A DNA stretch of 15,829 bases from Actinomycetota bacterium. GTDB lineage: Bacteria > Actinomycetota > Actinomycetes > S36-B12 > UBA5976. The notes under the pieces were generated by a model. That model searched no databases and was not told the DNA's origin. It was given only the letters and a program-made list of their open reading frames with translations. Location: assembly GCA_017853815.1 (NCBI GenBank), contig JAFMIT010000027.1, positions 1-15,829 on the forward strand, read 5' to 3'. Each line of letters begins with the position of its first letter. Position 1 is the first letter of the stretch. Position numbers and translations under genes: made by a program. Positions 6,097-13,143 of this stretch are shown one piece after another.

Positions 6097-6759
6097 ATGG
6101 GTGCTCCACTTTCTAGTCCAACTTTGAAGCGCGAGCGCGAATTGTTTGCTCAGGGTGTTCGCCTCGTCGCTGGCATGGACGAAGTGGGTCGCGGAGCATT
6201 TGGTGGGCCGGTTTCAGTCGGTGTCTGCGTCGTGGACGCTTCTGTCGGGCCAATGCCCACTGGATTGAAGGACAGCAAACTTCTCTCGGCGGTCGCTCGT
6301 GAGAAGTTAGCCCCTCTAGTAAGGCAGTGGGCGGTTGGCGCAGCCGTTGGAGATGCTGCCCCCGAAGAGATTGATGAACTGGGCATTGTTGGAGCGTTGC
6401 GGTTGGCGGGAATGCGAGCGCTCGCGGCTCTCGATGTCACCCCGGATGTCCTCTTACTCGACGGCTCGCACGATTGGCTGACTCCTGAAGCCGATAGTTT
6501 GTTTAGCGCTCCAACCGAGTTTTCACTTGCCGTCGAAATGAAAGTGAAAGCAGATCAGACCATCGCTTGCGTCGCAGGAGCATCGGTCATTGCAAAAGTT
6601 CATCGCGACTCGCTCATGCGTCATCTCGATGGCGTTTATCCTGGCTATGGCTGGGCAGCGCACGTGGGTTATGGAACTCCAACGCATCGCCAAGCGATTG
6701 CAAAATTGGGTTTGAGTCCAGCTCATCGCAAGTCGTGGAAGCTTGAATCAACAGACTGA
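6097..6759 (+). CDS. rnhB: Ribonuclease HII
   Basis: RNase HII cuts the RNA strand of RNA-DNA hybrids and starts removal of single ribonucleotides misincorporated in DNA. All four catalytic acids are visible: Asp28 and Glu29 in GMDEVGRGAFGGPV, Asp122 in LLLDGSHDW, and Asp153 in KADQTIACVAGASVIAKVHRD. The LKDSKLLS motif (57-64) is also typical. Length is 220 residues, normal for the family. The ATG is eight bases past the upstream lepB stop with no evident Shine-Dalgarno, so translation may depend on coupling. A linkage of rplS, lepB and rnhB is the common actinobacterial order. It is followed by a 124-base gap. Confidence 0.96.
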   Translation: MGAPLSSPTLKRERELFAQGVRLVAGMDEVGRGAFGGPVSVGVCVVDASVGPMPTGLKDSKLLSAVAREKLAPLVRQWAVGAAVGDAAPEEIDELGIVGALRLAGMRALAALDVTPDVLLLDGSHDWLTPEADSLFSAPTEFSLAVEMKVKADQTIACVAGASVIAKVHRDSLMRHLDGVYPGYGWAAHVGYGTPTHRQAIAKLGLSPAHRKSWKLESTD

Positions 6760-6883
6760 GTTTTCGTAAGAGTTTATTTCTCCACAGGACTAGTTTTGTC
6801 ATCCTGAAATATCCACAGTTCCCACACGAGCTCTTCAGTAGTTCATCGTGCCCGCACACACTTTCCACCAAAAGGAGAGGGCA
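6760..6883 (+). promoter_or_regulatory. rnhB-yraN gap with two DnaA-box-like motifs
   Basis: This AT-richer gap probably holds the promoter for the yraN-comM-dprA-xerC cluster. TTCTCCACA (6778-6786) and ATATCCACA (6809-6817) each match the DnaA box TTATCCACA at eight of nine positions, in the same orientation and 31 bases apart. CAGGA (6785-6789) and TCCTG (6802-6806) could also form a small stem. The Shine-Dalgarno AAAGGAG (6871-6877) closes the region. No good sigma-70 -35/-10 pair was found. Confidence 0.35.
6871..6880 (+). promoter_or_regulatory. Shine-Dalgarno site deciding the yraN start
   Basis: AAAGGAGAGG, near-perfect complementarity to the 16S rRNA 3' end, lies three to six bases before the ATG at 6884. 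It excludes the in-frame GTG at 6848, whose extra residues would be encoded by this site itself. Confidence 0.85.
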
Positions 6884-7234
6884 ATGGCAACCAAAGATTC
6901 GCTCGGCAGGTGGGGTGAGGAATATGCGGCACGGTATCTACATCACCAAGGTTTTCAGATTTTGCGGCGCAACTGGCGAAGCGATGCAGGGGAGATAGAT
7001 CTCTTGCTTCGCAGGGGCGACATCTTTGTTGTCTGCGAAGTGAAGACTCGACGATCTCATCGTCACGGACATCCTGATGAAGCCGTGGATGGCACGCGAC
7101 TCAGACGCTTGTGTTCGGCCGCGGAGATTGTTGCGGCCGAGCATCCGTCCGCGACCGTTCGCGTAGACATTGTGAGCATCACAGCCAGTCAATCCGGAAT
7201 TGTGGTTCAGCATCGAGAAGCAGTCACGGCATGA
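6884..7234 (+). CDS. yraN: YraN/UPF0102 family nuclease-fold protein
   Basis: A small protein of the UPF0102 family, which has the restriction-endonuclease-like PD-(D/E)XK fold; a nuclease role has been suggested for the family but its substrate is not settled. The sequence shows GRWGEEYAARYL (8-19), the core acidic motif AGEIDLLLR (35-43), and the E-x-K element CEVKTRR (51-57), which together make the expected metal-binding active site. A length of 116 residues is typical. The start is fixed by AAAGGAG at 6871-6877. Its TGA overlaps the comM ATG (ATGA), so these two are coupled, and the yraN-comM-dprA order is a widely conserved neighbourhood that hints at a DNA-processing role. Confidence 0.92.
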   Translation: MATKDSLGRWGEEYAARYLHHQGFQILRRNWRSDAGEIDLLLRRGDIFVVCEVKTRRSHRHGHPDEAVDGTRLRRLCSAAEIVAAEHPSATVRVDIVSITASQSGIVVQHREAVTA

Positions 7235-8766
7235 GTATCGCGAGAACATTTTCCTGCGTAACGATGGCGGTATCAGGACACGCAATCGATGTTGAAGCTC
7301 ATGTGAGCGAAGGTGTCGTTGGCATGAGTGTCACTGGGCTAGCTGACACCTCAGTCAACGAAGCCAAAGACAGAGTGCGCGCTGCGCTGATGAATTCGGG
7401 AGTTGCGTGGCCCCAAAGGCGCATCACCGTCGGCTTGTCACCTGCATGGCTTCCGAAGCACGGAAGCGGTCTCGATTTGGCAATCGCGGTCTCCATCTTC
7501 GTGGCCGAGACCAACACGTCCGCAGACATCTGTCGATCTACTTTGTTCTATGCCGAACTCGGTCTCGACGGCCGAATTCGCGGAGTCAATGGAACTTTGG
7601 TTGCCGCTTTAACCGCCAAGCGAATCGGTTGCGCTCGAGTGGTGGTGGCAGCCCAAGACGTCAACCAAGCCCGCTTGGTCGACGGCATAGAAGTCATTGG
7701 CGTGCATCATCTCCGTCAAGCATTGGATCTGGTGCGCGGAGAACAACTTGAACCGTTCGAGTCCGTCGCGTCGCCTCCGGTGGAGACTTATGAGAGCACA
7801 TTGGATTTTGCACAGGTAAGAGGACAACGTGCAGCCAAACGTGCGCTCGAAATTGCAGCGGCCGGTGGACACCACTGCGCCCTTCTCGGCCCGCCAGGAG
7901 TCGGCAAGACGTTGTTGGCTTCGCGCTTGCCAACAATCTTGCCGCCACTCGAACATGCGGCCGCATTAGAAGTTGCGGCAGTTCGATCTGCGATTGGCGA
8001 TAGAGCGGATGAGAATGGTCTTTGCCTGACCCCGCCATTCGCATCGCCACATCACACCGCGTCGTACACGGCGCTCGTCGGAGGTGGAAGTGGCACCCCA
8101 GTGATTGGGCTTGTCACTCAGGCTCACCGTGGTGTGCTGTTTATGGATGAGGCGCCGGAGTTCGCCTCGAACGTTCTCGATGCGCTTCGACAGCCACTTG
8201 AGAGCGGCATAGTCTCTTTGAGTCGGAAGACGTTCACACTGGATCTCCCTGCACGATTTCAATTGGTTCTAGCAGCCAACCCGTGCCCGTGCGGCCAAGG
8301 TCTTGATCCGCGCGGAAGTTGTCGATGTACTCCAATGCAGCGTCGGCGGTATCTCATGCGAATCTCTGGCCCGCTGATGGATCGCGTGGATATCCGGATG
8401 ATTGTCCAAAGTCCGTCGGTGGCTGATTTTGATCCGGTTGCAGAGCGCGTCGAGTCGTCCGCCACCATTCGTGAGCGAGTGATTGAAGCTCGTGACAGAG
8501 CGTCTCGCCGCTTGCGGGCGACAGCGTGGGTGACCAACTCAGATATTCCAGGGCCGGCTCTTCGAGAGCTGTTTCCACTGCGTGAAGAAGTCGCTCGTGA
8601 GCTGTCTGCCGTTTTGCATGGAGGTCGGGTGTCGGCGCGAGGGATGGATCGCATCGCTCGCGTGGCGTGGACGATTGCGGATCTCAAAGGTGAGAGTTCA
8701 CCTTCGCAAGAGCACGTTCGGGAGGCACTCGCGTTGCGAGACTCGGAGCAACAATGGCCGAACTAG
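7231..8766 (+). CDS. comM: ComM/YifB-family AAA+ ATPase (Mg-chelatase-like)
   Basis: ComM-family proteins are AAA+ ATPases; in naturally transformable bacteria ComM is a helicase that promotes branch migration during integration of incoming DNA. The N-terminal domain (about 1-170) has the S5/Lon-like fold of the family, including GLSPAWLPKHGSGLDLAIAV. Walker A is GPPGVGKT (220-227) and Walker B is GVLFMDE (301-307). Four cysteines in PCPCG and SCRC (352, 354, 364, 366) form the family's probable metal site, followed by ISGPLMDRVDI. Length is 511 residues, normal. The frame is open further upstream to 7111, but the ATG overlapping the yraN stop gives the family N-terminus (MSIARTFS). Presence with dprA suggests, but does not prove, DNA uptake or recombination ability. 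Confidence 0.95.
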   Translation: MSIARTFSCVTMAVSGHAIDVEAHVSEGVVGMSVTGLADTSVNEAKDRVRAALMNSGVAWPQRRITVGLSPAWLPKHGSGLDLAIAVSIFVAETNTSADICRSTLFYAELGLDGRIRGVNGTLVAALTAKRIGCARVVVAAQDVNQARLVDGIEVIGVHHLRQALDLVRGEQLEPFESVASPPVETYESTLDFAQVRGQRAAKRALEIAAAGGHHCALLGPPGVGKTLLASRLPTILPPLEHAAALEVAAVRSAIGDRADENGLCLTPPFASPHHTASYTALVGGGSGTPVIGLVTQAHRGVLFMDEAPEFASNVLDALRQPLESGIVSLSRKTFTLDLPARFQLVLAANPCPCGQGLDPRGSCRCTPMQRRRYLMRISGPLMDRVDIRMIVQSPSVADFDPVAERVESSATIRERVIEARDRASRRLRATAWVTNSDIPGPALRELFPLREEVARELSAVLHGGRVSARGMDRIARVAWTIADLKGESSPSQEHVREALALRDSEQQWPN

Positions 8767-9623
8767 ATGATCGTCGCGCCCGCATGATCCTCGGAACCGT
8801 GGTCGAACCCGGAGATGCGGTTATCGGTCGACAGGTTGCTGCCGTAGGGGCAGTTGAAACCCTGAATCATGGGCTCCCCGCAAGACTCTCGAAGCAACTC
8901 GATGCTTCTCGCATAGCTGAAGTTCTCGACACTGCGACTGCACTTCAACTGCAGTTCCTCATCCCAGGCGATACACATTGGCCTCGAGGCTTGGCTGACC
9001 TTCAAGAGACTGCGCCGCTTGGTCTCTGGGTCTACGGCCAGACCGAAGCACTCTCGAACGATTGCATTGCAGTGGTTGGCGCACGCTCAGCCACTCACTA
9101 CGGAGAGTGGGCCGCCGCTGATATTGCTGCCGGCATCGCAGCGTCGGGTTGGACTGTCGTTTCTGGTGGCGCTTATGGAATTGATGCTTCGGCACATCGA
9201 GGTGCGTTAGCGGCTCGGGGGAGAACCGTGGCTGTTTTGGCGGGTGGGGTAGATATCGCGTATCCGAGATCGAATGACCTGCTGTTTAGAGCTATCGTCG
9301 AGCAGGGAGCATTGGTGAGTGAATCCCCGCCCGGAACCCAACCACTGCGCCACCGTTTCCTGATTCGCAATCGACTGATTGCCGCAATGTCGAGAGCCAC
9401 GGTTGTTGTCGAAGCTCGATTGCGAAGTGGAGCGAGTGCGACGGCTGGCCATGCTGCGACCTTGGGTCGTGATGTCATGGCCGTGCCCGGGCCAATTACC
9501 GCCGCTTCATCGGCAGGCTGCCATCAGCTCATCCGCGATGGGGCTGTGCTCGTGACTTCTGCGGCCGATGTGTTTGAACTTGTCGCAGGCGATCTGCCAC
9601 GTCACACCTCACTGGAGATTTAA
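8754..9623 (+). CDS. dprA: DNA-processing protein DprA
   Basis: DprA binds incoming single-stranded DNA and loads RecA during natural transformation; it is also widespread in bacteria not known to be transformable. The Rossmann-like core is seen in IAVVGARSATHYG (105-117), VVSGGAYGIDASAHRGAL (135-152), VAVLAGGVDIAYPRSN (159-174), ESPPG (190-194), RNRLIAAMS (205-213) and DVMAVPGP (240-247). The segment VVVEARLRSGASATAGHAA stands where the family usually has a Gly-Ser-rich turn. At 289 residues it ends soon after the core, so the C-terminal winged-helix domain of some homologues is absent. The ATG overlaps the end of comM by 13 bases, with GGAG at 8745-8748, so the genes are cotranscribed. Confidence 0.95.
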   Translation: MAELDDRRARMILGTVVEPGDAVIGRQVAAVGAVETLNHGLPARLSKQLDASRIAEVLDTATALQLQFLIPGDTHWPRGLADLQETAPLGLWVYGQTEALSNDCIAVVGARSATHYGEWAAADIAAGIAASGWTVVSGGAYGIDASAHRGALAARGRTVAVLAGGVDIAYPRSNDLLFRAIVEQGALVSESPPGTQPLRHRFLIRNRLIAAMSRATVVVEARLRSGASATAGHAATLGRDVMAVPGPITAASSAGCHQLIRDGAVLVTSAADVFELVAGDLPRHTSLEI

Positions 9624-9635
9624 ATTCGGCACACT

Positions 9636-10565
9636 GTGCTCGTGACTCATGCCGAGATTCCTTCAAGCTGGCAACTCATCCTGGATGAGTTTTCCGAGTA
9701 CCTCGCTGGCGCGTCTGGGCGAAGCCCCCACACCGTTCGTGCCTACGTTCGCGATGTTCAACGGCTGTTTCAAGTGATGGCGGACAACGGTCTTACGGCT
9801 GTCAACCAACTTACGCTCGGCACTCTTCGCTTATGGCTTGCGAGCGAGTTCGATGCGCATGAAGCGAGCACTGTGGCACGTCGGGCAGCGTCGATTCGCT
9901 CGTTTACAGGTTGGTGCACACGCGTTGGCATTTTGACCGTTGACGTTGGTCAACAATTGTCGCCACCAAAAACTCACCGCAAACTTCCAACATATTTGAA
10001 GGTCGATGAAGCTGCGGCTGTTCTTGATGTGGCGGCCATCGCCGCCGATGATTCAGATCCACTCCACATCCGGGATTGGGCAATGCTCGAATTGCTGTAT
10101 GCGACCGGCATTCGCGTCAGCGAACTGTGTGGACTAGATCTTGACGCTATCGACCGGACGACCTTGACCGCACGCGTCGTGGGCAAAGGAAACAAAGAGA
10201 GAGTGGTTCCATTTGGTGTGCCTGCAGACGATGCAGTCGCCCACTATCTCGACAGTGCGAGACCGCAGCTGGTCACACAAGATTCCGGTCAGGCAGTTTT
10301 CCTGGGAAGCCGTGGCAAGCGAATTGATCAGCGAACTGTTCGAGAAGTTGTGTACAGATTTACTCGCGCGGTTCCCGGAGTGCTGGTGCTTGGTCCACAT
10401 GGACTGAGGCACAGCGCTGCAACTCATCTTGTTGAGGGCGGAGCAGATCTGCGTTCGGTGCAAGAGCTACTCGGACATTCCAGCCTTGGTACGACCCAGC
10501 TGTACACGCATGTCTCTGCCCAAAGGCTCAAGGCGGTGTATCAGCAGGCGCATCCTCGCGCCTGA
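9636..10565 (+). CDS. xerC: Tyrosine recombinase XerC/XerD type
   Basis: A site-specific tyrosine recombinase; in this chromosomal context most likely the XerC-type enzyme that resolves chromosome dimers at dif with FtsK. The N-terminal SAM-like DNA-binding domain (about 11-105) has SPHTVRAYVRDVQRLF. The catalytic set is complete: Arg160 (TGIRVSELCGL), Lys184 (VGKGNKERVVP), His255 and Arg258 (HGLRHSAATH), His281 (LLGHSSLGTTQ) and the nucleophile Tyr290 (LYTH). Length is 309 residues, normal for Xer. The start is a GTG at 9636 or a second in-frame GTG at 9642; no Shine-Dalgarno helps to choose. No integrase-associated features (att sites, excisionase) are nearby, which favours a housekeeping Xer. 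XerC and XerD cannot be separated with certainty by eye. Confidence 0.93.
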   Translation: MLVTHAEIPSSWQLILDEFSEYLAGASGRSPHTVRAYVRDVQRLFQVMADNGLTAVNQLTLGTLRLWLASEFDAHEASTVARRAASIRSFTGWCTRVGILTVDVGQQLSPPKTHRKLPTYLKVDEAAAVLDVAAIAADDSDPLHIRDWAMLELLYATGIRVSELCGLDLDAIDRTTLTARVVGKGNKERVVPFGVPADDAVAHYLDSARPQLVTQDSGQAVFLGSRGKRIDQRTVREVVYRFTRAVPGVLVLGPHGLRHSAATHLVEGGADLRSVQELLGHSSLGTTQLYTHVSAQRLKAVYQQAHPRA

Positions 10566-10575
10566 CGTCTCTTCA

Positions 10576-11061
10576 TTACCGAGGAGAACCTCTGCGCAGA
10601 AGTGGTTGGGCAACCCAGCGAGGGTCTAGATAATCCGATCCGCGTCGCACCGACCAGTGAAGGCACGTCCGCGAGCCACAGTGACTCGAACTCGTCAGAG
10701 CGCCAACGCTCTCACCCGCCGCAACCAAGTCACCTTTCGTGAGACTGCTGTCCACCGGGACAAGAGTGTGCTTGAGCCCGTCTGCCACGATGCTGATGCT
10801 TGGCTCATGGGCCACCACGCCCACCCAGACGACCCTGCCGTTGACGGGAGAACTCACGGCATCTCCTAGGGACATCTCAATGTCGATCCCACGATGCCCG
10901 GGTTTCCAGTTCGGCCAGGGAATCGCGGGAAGCCGCAGAATCGTGCCTCTAGCTGGCCATTGAGCCTTGGGCGGCTGGGTCGCTGCGCTCGCATACGAGG
11001 AAGTCGTCGGGACGAGTAAGGCGAAAAGGGCCGCGGTGGCGACGACGGAGAGCCGATTCAT
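10576..11061 (-). CDS. Secreted M23-like peptidase (LytM fold), variant active site
   Basis: A small exported protein of the M23 peptidoglycan endopeptidase family. Residues 1-27 form a signal peptide: MNRL, then a hydrophobic stretch (VVATAALFALLV) and a likely Ala-x-Ala cleavage near ASA (24-26). The mature part has HRGID (56-60), which supplies the first zinc ligands His56 and Asp60, and SPVNGRVVWVG (71-81) of the beta core. The usual HxH motif appears as Cys133-Leu-His135, so the zinc-binding His is kept but the first His is replaced; Cys128 and Cys133 could form a disulfide. Related proteins upstream of rpsB are common in actinobacteria. At 161 residues it is a bare catalytic domain, without an SH3 or coiled-coil part. 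It is the only minus-strand gene, convergent with xerC at ten bases and divergent from rpsB. Enzymatic activity is uncertain. Confidence 0.88.
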   Translation of the reverse strand: MNRLSVVATAALFALLVPTTSSYASAATQPPKAQWPARGTILRLPAIPWPNWKPGHRGIDIEMSLGDAVSSPVNGRVVWVGVVAHEPSISIVADGLKHTLVPVDSSLTKGDLVAAGESVGALTSSSHCGSRTCLHWSVRRGSDYLDPRWVAQPLLRRGSPR

Positions 11062-11220
11062 GAGGGAAAACTGCCCGAATATCGGTGTCTCAGCCCCACT
11101 TCCCGAAGCCGTGGGGACGGACCTAGTCCGAACTAGTGGTGGTCAGAGGCACCCCACGTTCTCCTTTAGACTTCGGCTGCTCTACGAGGGCTCGCCCTCA
11201 TGAGTAATACGCACACTCAT
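11062..11220. promoter_or_regulatory. Divergent promoter region between the M23 gene and rpsB
   Basis: This is the first half of a 315-base gap without a gene. It must hold the start of transcription for the minus-strand peptidase and probably for rpsB. Visible inverted repeats are CCCCAC/GTGGGG (11094-11099 and 11111-11116), CGGAC-CTA-GTCCG (11118-11130), and GAGGG-CTCG-CCCTC (11186-11199). TAGACT at 11167-11172 resembles an actinobacterial -10 element, but no matching -35 is present at normal spacing. The promoter positions are therefore not resolved. Confidence 0.35.
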
Positions 11221-11376
11221 TCGGTCAACCCCTGCGGGATTGGACCTGAACTGTCGAGGTCTGAACTTCGGTTCAGCGGCGGTTTAGTGGGTGTCAGGGT
11301 CCACACCAACCGGTGCTGGACAGTCAACCTCACCAAGGTGAGCAGTTTGTGCTGCTCATCGCGAAAGGATGCGGCA
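11221..11376 (+). promoter_or_regulatory. Candidate structured leader RNA of rpsB
   Basis: The 156 bases before rpsB are rich in complementary segments. A perfect stem CTGAAC-TTCG-GTTCAG lies at 11261-11276, and a second CTGAAC copy at 11246-11251 could pair with the same partner. TGGACC (11241-11246) and GGTCCA (11298-11303) can enclose this hairpin. GGTGT/ACACC (11290-11294 and 11303-11307) is an alternative. Next to the ribosome-binding site, 11337-11345 pairs with 11352-11360 over nine positions including one G-T, ending three bases before AAAGGA; a competing CTCAC/GTGAG hairpin (11329-11333 and 11338-11342) overlaps it. Autogenous control of rpsB operons by S2 is established in Escherichia coli; its use here is inference. 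Confidence 0.42.
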
Positions 11377-12180
11377 ATGGCCGTCGTCACTATGCGCCAG
11401 CTTCTCGAGAGCGGTGTCCACTTCGGTCACCAGACTCGTCGCTGGAACCCAAAGATGAAGCGTTTCATTCTTACTGAGCGCTCGGGTATCTACGTCATCG
11501 ATCTCCACCAGTCACTCGGTCACTTGGACCGTGCATACGAATTCGTCCGCGAAACCGTCGCACACGGTGGCACCATTCTTTTCGTTGGCACGAAGAAGCA
11601 GGCACAAGAAGCAGTTGCAACTCACGCTGCTCGCGTCGGCATGCCATTCGTCAACGAGCGTTGGTTGGGCGGCATGCTCACCAACTTCTCGACCGTCGCA
11701 AAGCGCGTCTCACGCCTCAAGGAACTTGAAGGTCGCGACCTCAATGACTCAGCCGCAAGCGGTTTGACCAAGAAGGAACTTCTGATCCTTCGCCGCGAAA
11801 AGGACAAGCTCACCCGCATGCTCGGCGGCATCCGGGATATGGCAAAGGTTCCAAGCGCCATCTGGGTCGTCGACACCAACAAAGAACACTTGGCAGTCAA
11901 GGAAGCTCGCAAACTTGGTATCCCAGTTATTGCTGTGCTTGACACCAACTGCGATCCAGACGTTGTGGATTACCCGATCGCTGGTAACGACGATGCAATC
12001 CGCGCTGTGGATCTTTTGACCCGAGTCATCGCTGATGCAGCTGTTGAGGGCCTTAAGGCTCGCGCCGGCGGTGCTGACAAGGCGGCTTCGAACGCAGATG
12101 CAAACGCTGCCTGGGAAGCCGAACTCGCTGCCAAGGCTGACGCCGAAGTAGAACCTGCTGCAGAAGCAGCTGCTGAATAA
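11377..12180 (+). CDS. rpsB: 30S ribosomal protein uS2
   Basis: uS2 joins the small subunit late in assembly, near the exit of the mRNA channel, and helps recruit bS1 where that protein is present. Family motifs: VTMRQLLESGVHFGHQTRRW (4-23), the block WLGGMLTNF, and VPSAIWVVDTNKE before the C-terminal helix region. Length is 267 residues including an acidic, Ala-rich tail (about 236-267, ending EPAAEAAAE) beyond the conserved core. The ATG has AAAGGA at 11364-11369, and its N-terminus MAVVTMRQLL is canonical; an in-frame upstream start at 11200 would translate the leader region and is rejected. Codon use is narrow, as in other highly expressed genes. A strong hairpin separates it from tsf. 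Confidence 0.97.
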   Translation: MAVVTMRQLLESGVHFGHQTRRWNPKMKRFILTERSGIYVIDLHQSLGHLDRAYEFVRETVAHGGTILFVGTKKQAQEAVATHAARVGMPFVNERWLGGMLTNFSTVAKRVSRLKELEGRDLNDSAASGLTKKELLILRREKDKLTRMLGGIRDMAKVPSAIWVVDTNKEHLAVKEARKLGIPVIAVLDTNCDPDVVDYPIAGNDDAIRAVDLLTRVIADAAVEGLKARAGGADKAASNADANAAWEAELAAKADAEVEPAAEAAAE

Positions 12181-12188
12181 ATGTCGGT

Positions 12189-12212
12189 GAGGTGGGCCGC
12201 AAGGCCCACCTT
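12189..12212 (+). terminator. Terminator or attenuator hairpin between rpsB and tsf
   Basis: AGGTGGGCC (12190-12198) pairs perfectly with GGCCCACCT (12203-12211) around a GCAA tetraloop, with one more G-T pair outside. It starts nine bases after the rpsB stop and is followed by TTCATCATC with no long T run. A partial terminator would let rpsB be made in excess of tsf from one promoter; flanking GGTGA/TCACC (12186-12190 and 12218-12222) could extend it. Confidence 0.75.
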
Positions 12213-12244
12213 CATCATCACCACAAACTTTCGAAGGATTTTTC

Positions 12245-13057
12245 ATGGCGATTAGCGCCCAAGATGTAAAGAAACTCCGCGACATCACTGCTGCAGGCAT
12301 GATGGAGTGCAAGAAGGCACTTGAAGAAGCGAATGGCGACTTCGACCAGGCGGTCGAAATCCTGCGCATCAGCGGTGCCGCAAAGGCAGCGAAGCGTGGC
12401 GCCGAGCGCAGCGCAACCAACGGCTTGGTTGCCGCTAAGGGCACCGCACTGATCGCACTGAACTGCGAAACCGACTTCGTTGCGAAGAACGAAGATTTCC
12501 AGAAGCTTGCCGCGACCGTTGTTGAAGCGGTTGCTGCTAACAACCCAGCAGACGTGGCTGCAGCCAACGCCATCGCTCTCGCAAATGGTCGTACCGTGGC
12601 AGACGAAATCGAAGGCCTCTCTGCTGTTATTGGCGAGAAGCTCGAGCTCGGCAATGTTGCAAACTTTGCAGGCACCACCACGGTGTACCTGCACCGTCGC
12701 AGCGAAGATCTTCCTCCACAGGTTGGTGTGCTCGTTGAGTTCACCGGCGACGAGGCTGTAGCTCGTGCCACTGCAATGCAGATTGCAGCGATGCGTCCAC
12801 AGTATGTGTCGGCCGAAGACATCCCAGTCGATGTCATCGAAACCGAAAAGCGCATTGCGGAAGCCACCGCACGTGAAGAAGGCAAGCCCGAAGCGGCAAT
12901 CGCCAAGATCACTGAGGGTCGCGTCAACGGCTTCATCAAGGAAGTTGTTCTTCTCGACCAGGCTTCGGTTCAGGACAACAAGAAGACAGTCCGTCAGGTC
13001 TTGGCTGAGGCCAACACCACGGTCTCTCGCTTCGTCCGCTTCGAAGTGGCTAACTAA
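12245..13057 (+). CDS. tsf: Translation elongation factor Ts
   Basis: EF-Ts is the nucleotide-exchange factor that releases GDP from EF-Tu in the cytoplasm. The N-terminal UBA-like domain is seen in DVKKLRDITAAGMMECKKAL (7-26), and the core signature TDFVAKNEDF (76-85), which contacts EF-Tu, is intact. The C-terminal subdomains include LHRRSEDLPPQVGVLVEF and end ANTTVSRFVRFEVAN. Length is 270 residues, normal. The ATG has AAGGA at 12234-12238. It follows rpsB as in nearly all bacteria, separated by a hairpin, and is followed by a second strong hairpin, so tsf transcription is bracketed by terminator-like structures. Codon use matches the ribosomal protein genes. Confidence 0.97.
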   Translation: MAISAQDVKKLRDITAAGMMECKKALEEANGDFDQAVEILRISGAAKAAKRGAERSATNGLVAAKGTALIALNCETDFVAKNEDFQKLAATVVEAVAANNPADVAAANAIALANGRTVADEIEGLSAVIGEKLELGNVANFAGTTTVYLHRRSEDLPPQVGVLVEFTGDEAVARATAMQIAAMRPQYVSAEDIPVDVIETEKRIAEATAREEGKPEAAIAKITEGRVNGFIKEVVLLDQASVQDNKKTVRQVLAEANTTVSRFVRFEVAN

Positions 13058-13067
13058 GCAACATGAC

Positions 13068-13105
13068 ACGATGGCGGTGACACCGAAAGGTGTCGCCGCC
13101 ATTGT
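13068..13105 (+). terminator. Terminator hairpin after tsf
   Basis: ATGGCGGTGACACC (13071-13084) pairs with GGTGTCGCCGCCAT (13089-13102) around a GAAA tetraloop, with one internal T-G pair, and three further pairs extend the base to 13068-13105. It begins ten bases after the tsf stop. There is no T tract, as is common for actinobacterial terminators. Confidence 0.8.
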
Positions 13106-13123
13106 TATGCAAATGGCAGACTA

Positions 13124-13142
13124 GAGGAGTTGCGAGGAGTTA
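13124..13142 (+). promoter_or_regulatory. Tandem Shine-Dalgarno-like sites before pyrH
   Basis: GAGGAGTT occurs twice, at 13124-13131 and 13134-13141, ten bases apart. The second copy is correctly placed for the ATG at 13144 and decides that start over in-frame upstream codons. The first copy is about 20 bases away with no start codon properly spaced from it. Confidence 0.75.
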
Positions 13143-13143
13143 T

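Noticed and set aside
7111..7230. Extra 40 residues at the N-terminus of ComM from an upstream in-frame start
   Set aside because: They would be read in an alternative frame of yraN, have Arg/Cys/His/Ser-rich non-family composition, and the ATG overlapping the yraN stop gives the conserved N-terminus.
10566..10575. A terminator between the convergent xerC and M23 genes
   Set aside because: Only ten bases separate the stop codons and no inverted repeat is visible there, so none was called.
11200..11376. An upstream in-frame start that would extend S2 by 59 residues
   Set aside because: The added peptide is not S2-like, it crosses the hairpin-rich leader, and AAAGGA at 11364-11369 clearly serves the ATG at 11377.
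11749..12939. A 396-codon minus-strand open frame across rpsB and tsf
   Set aside because: It lies wholly antisense to two certain, highly conserved genes, has no recognisable domain and is rich in Ala/Ser, as expected of the reverse frame of a biased coding sequence.
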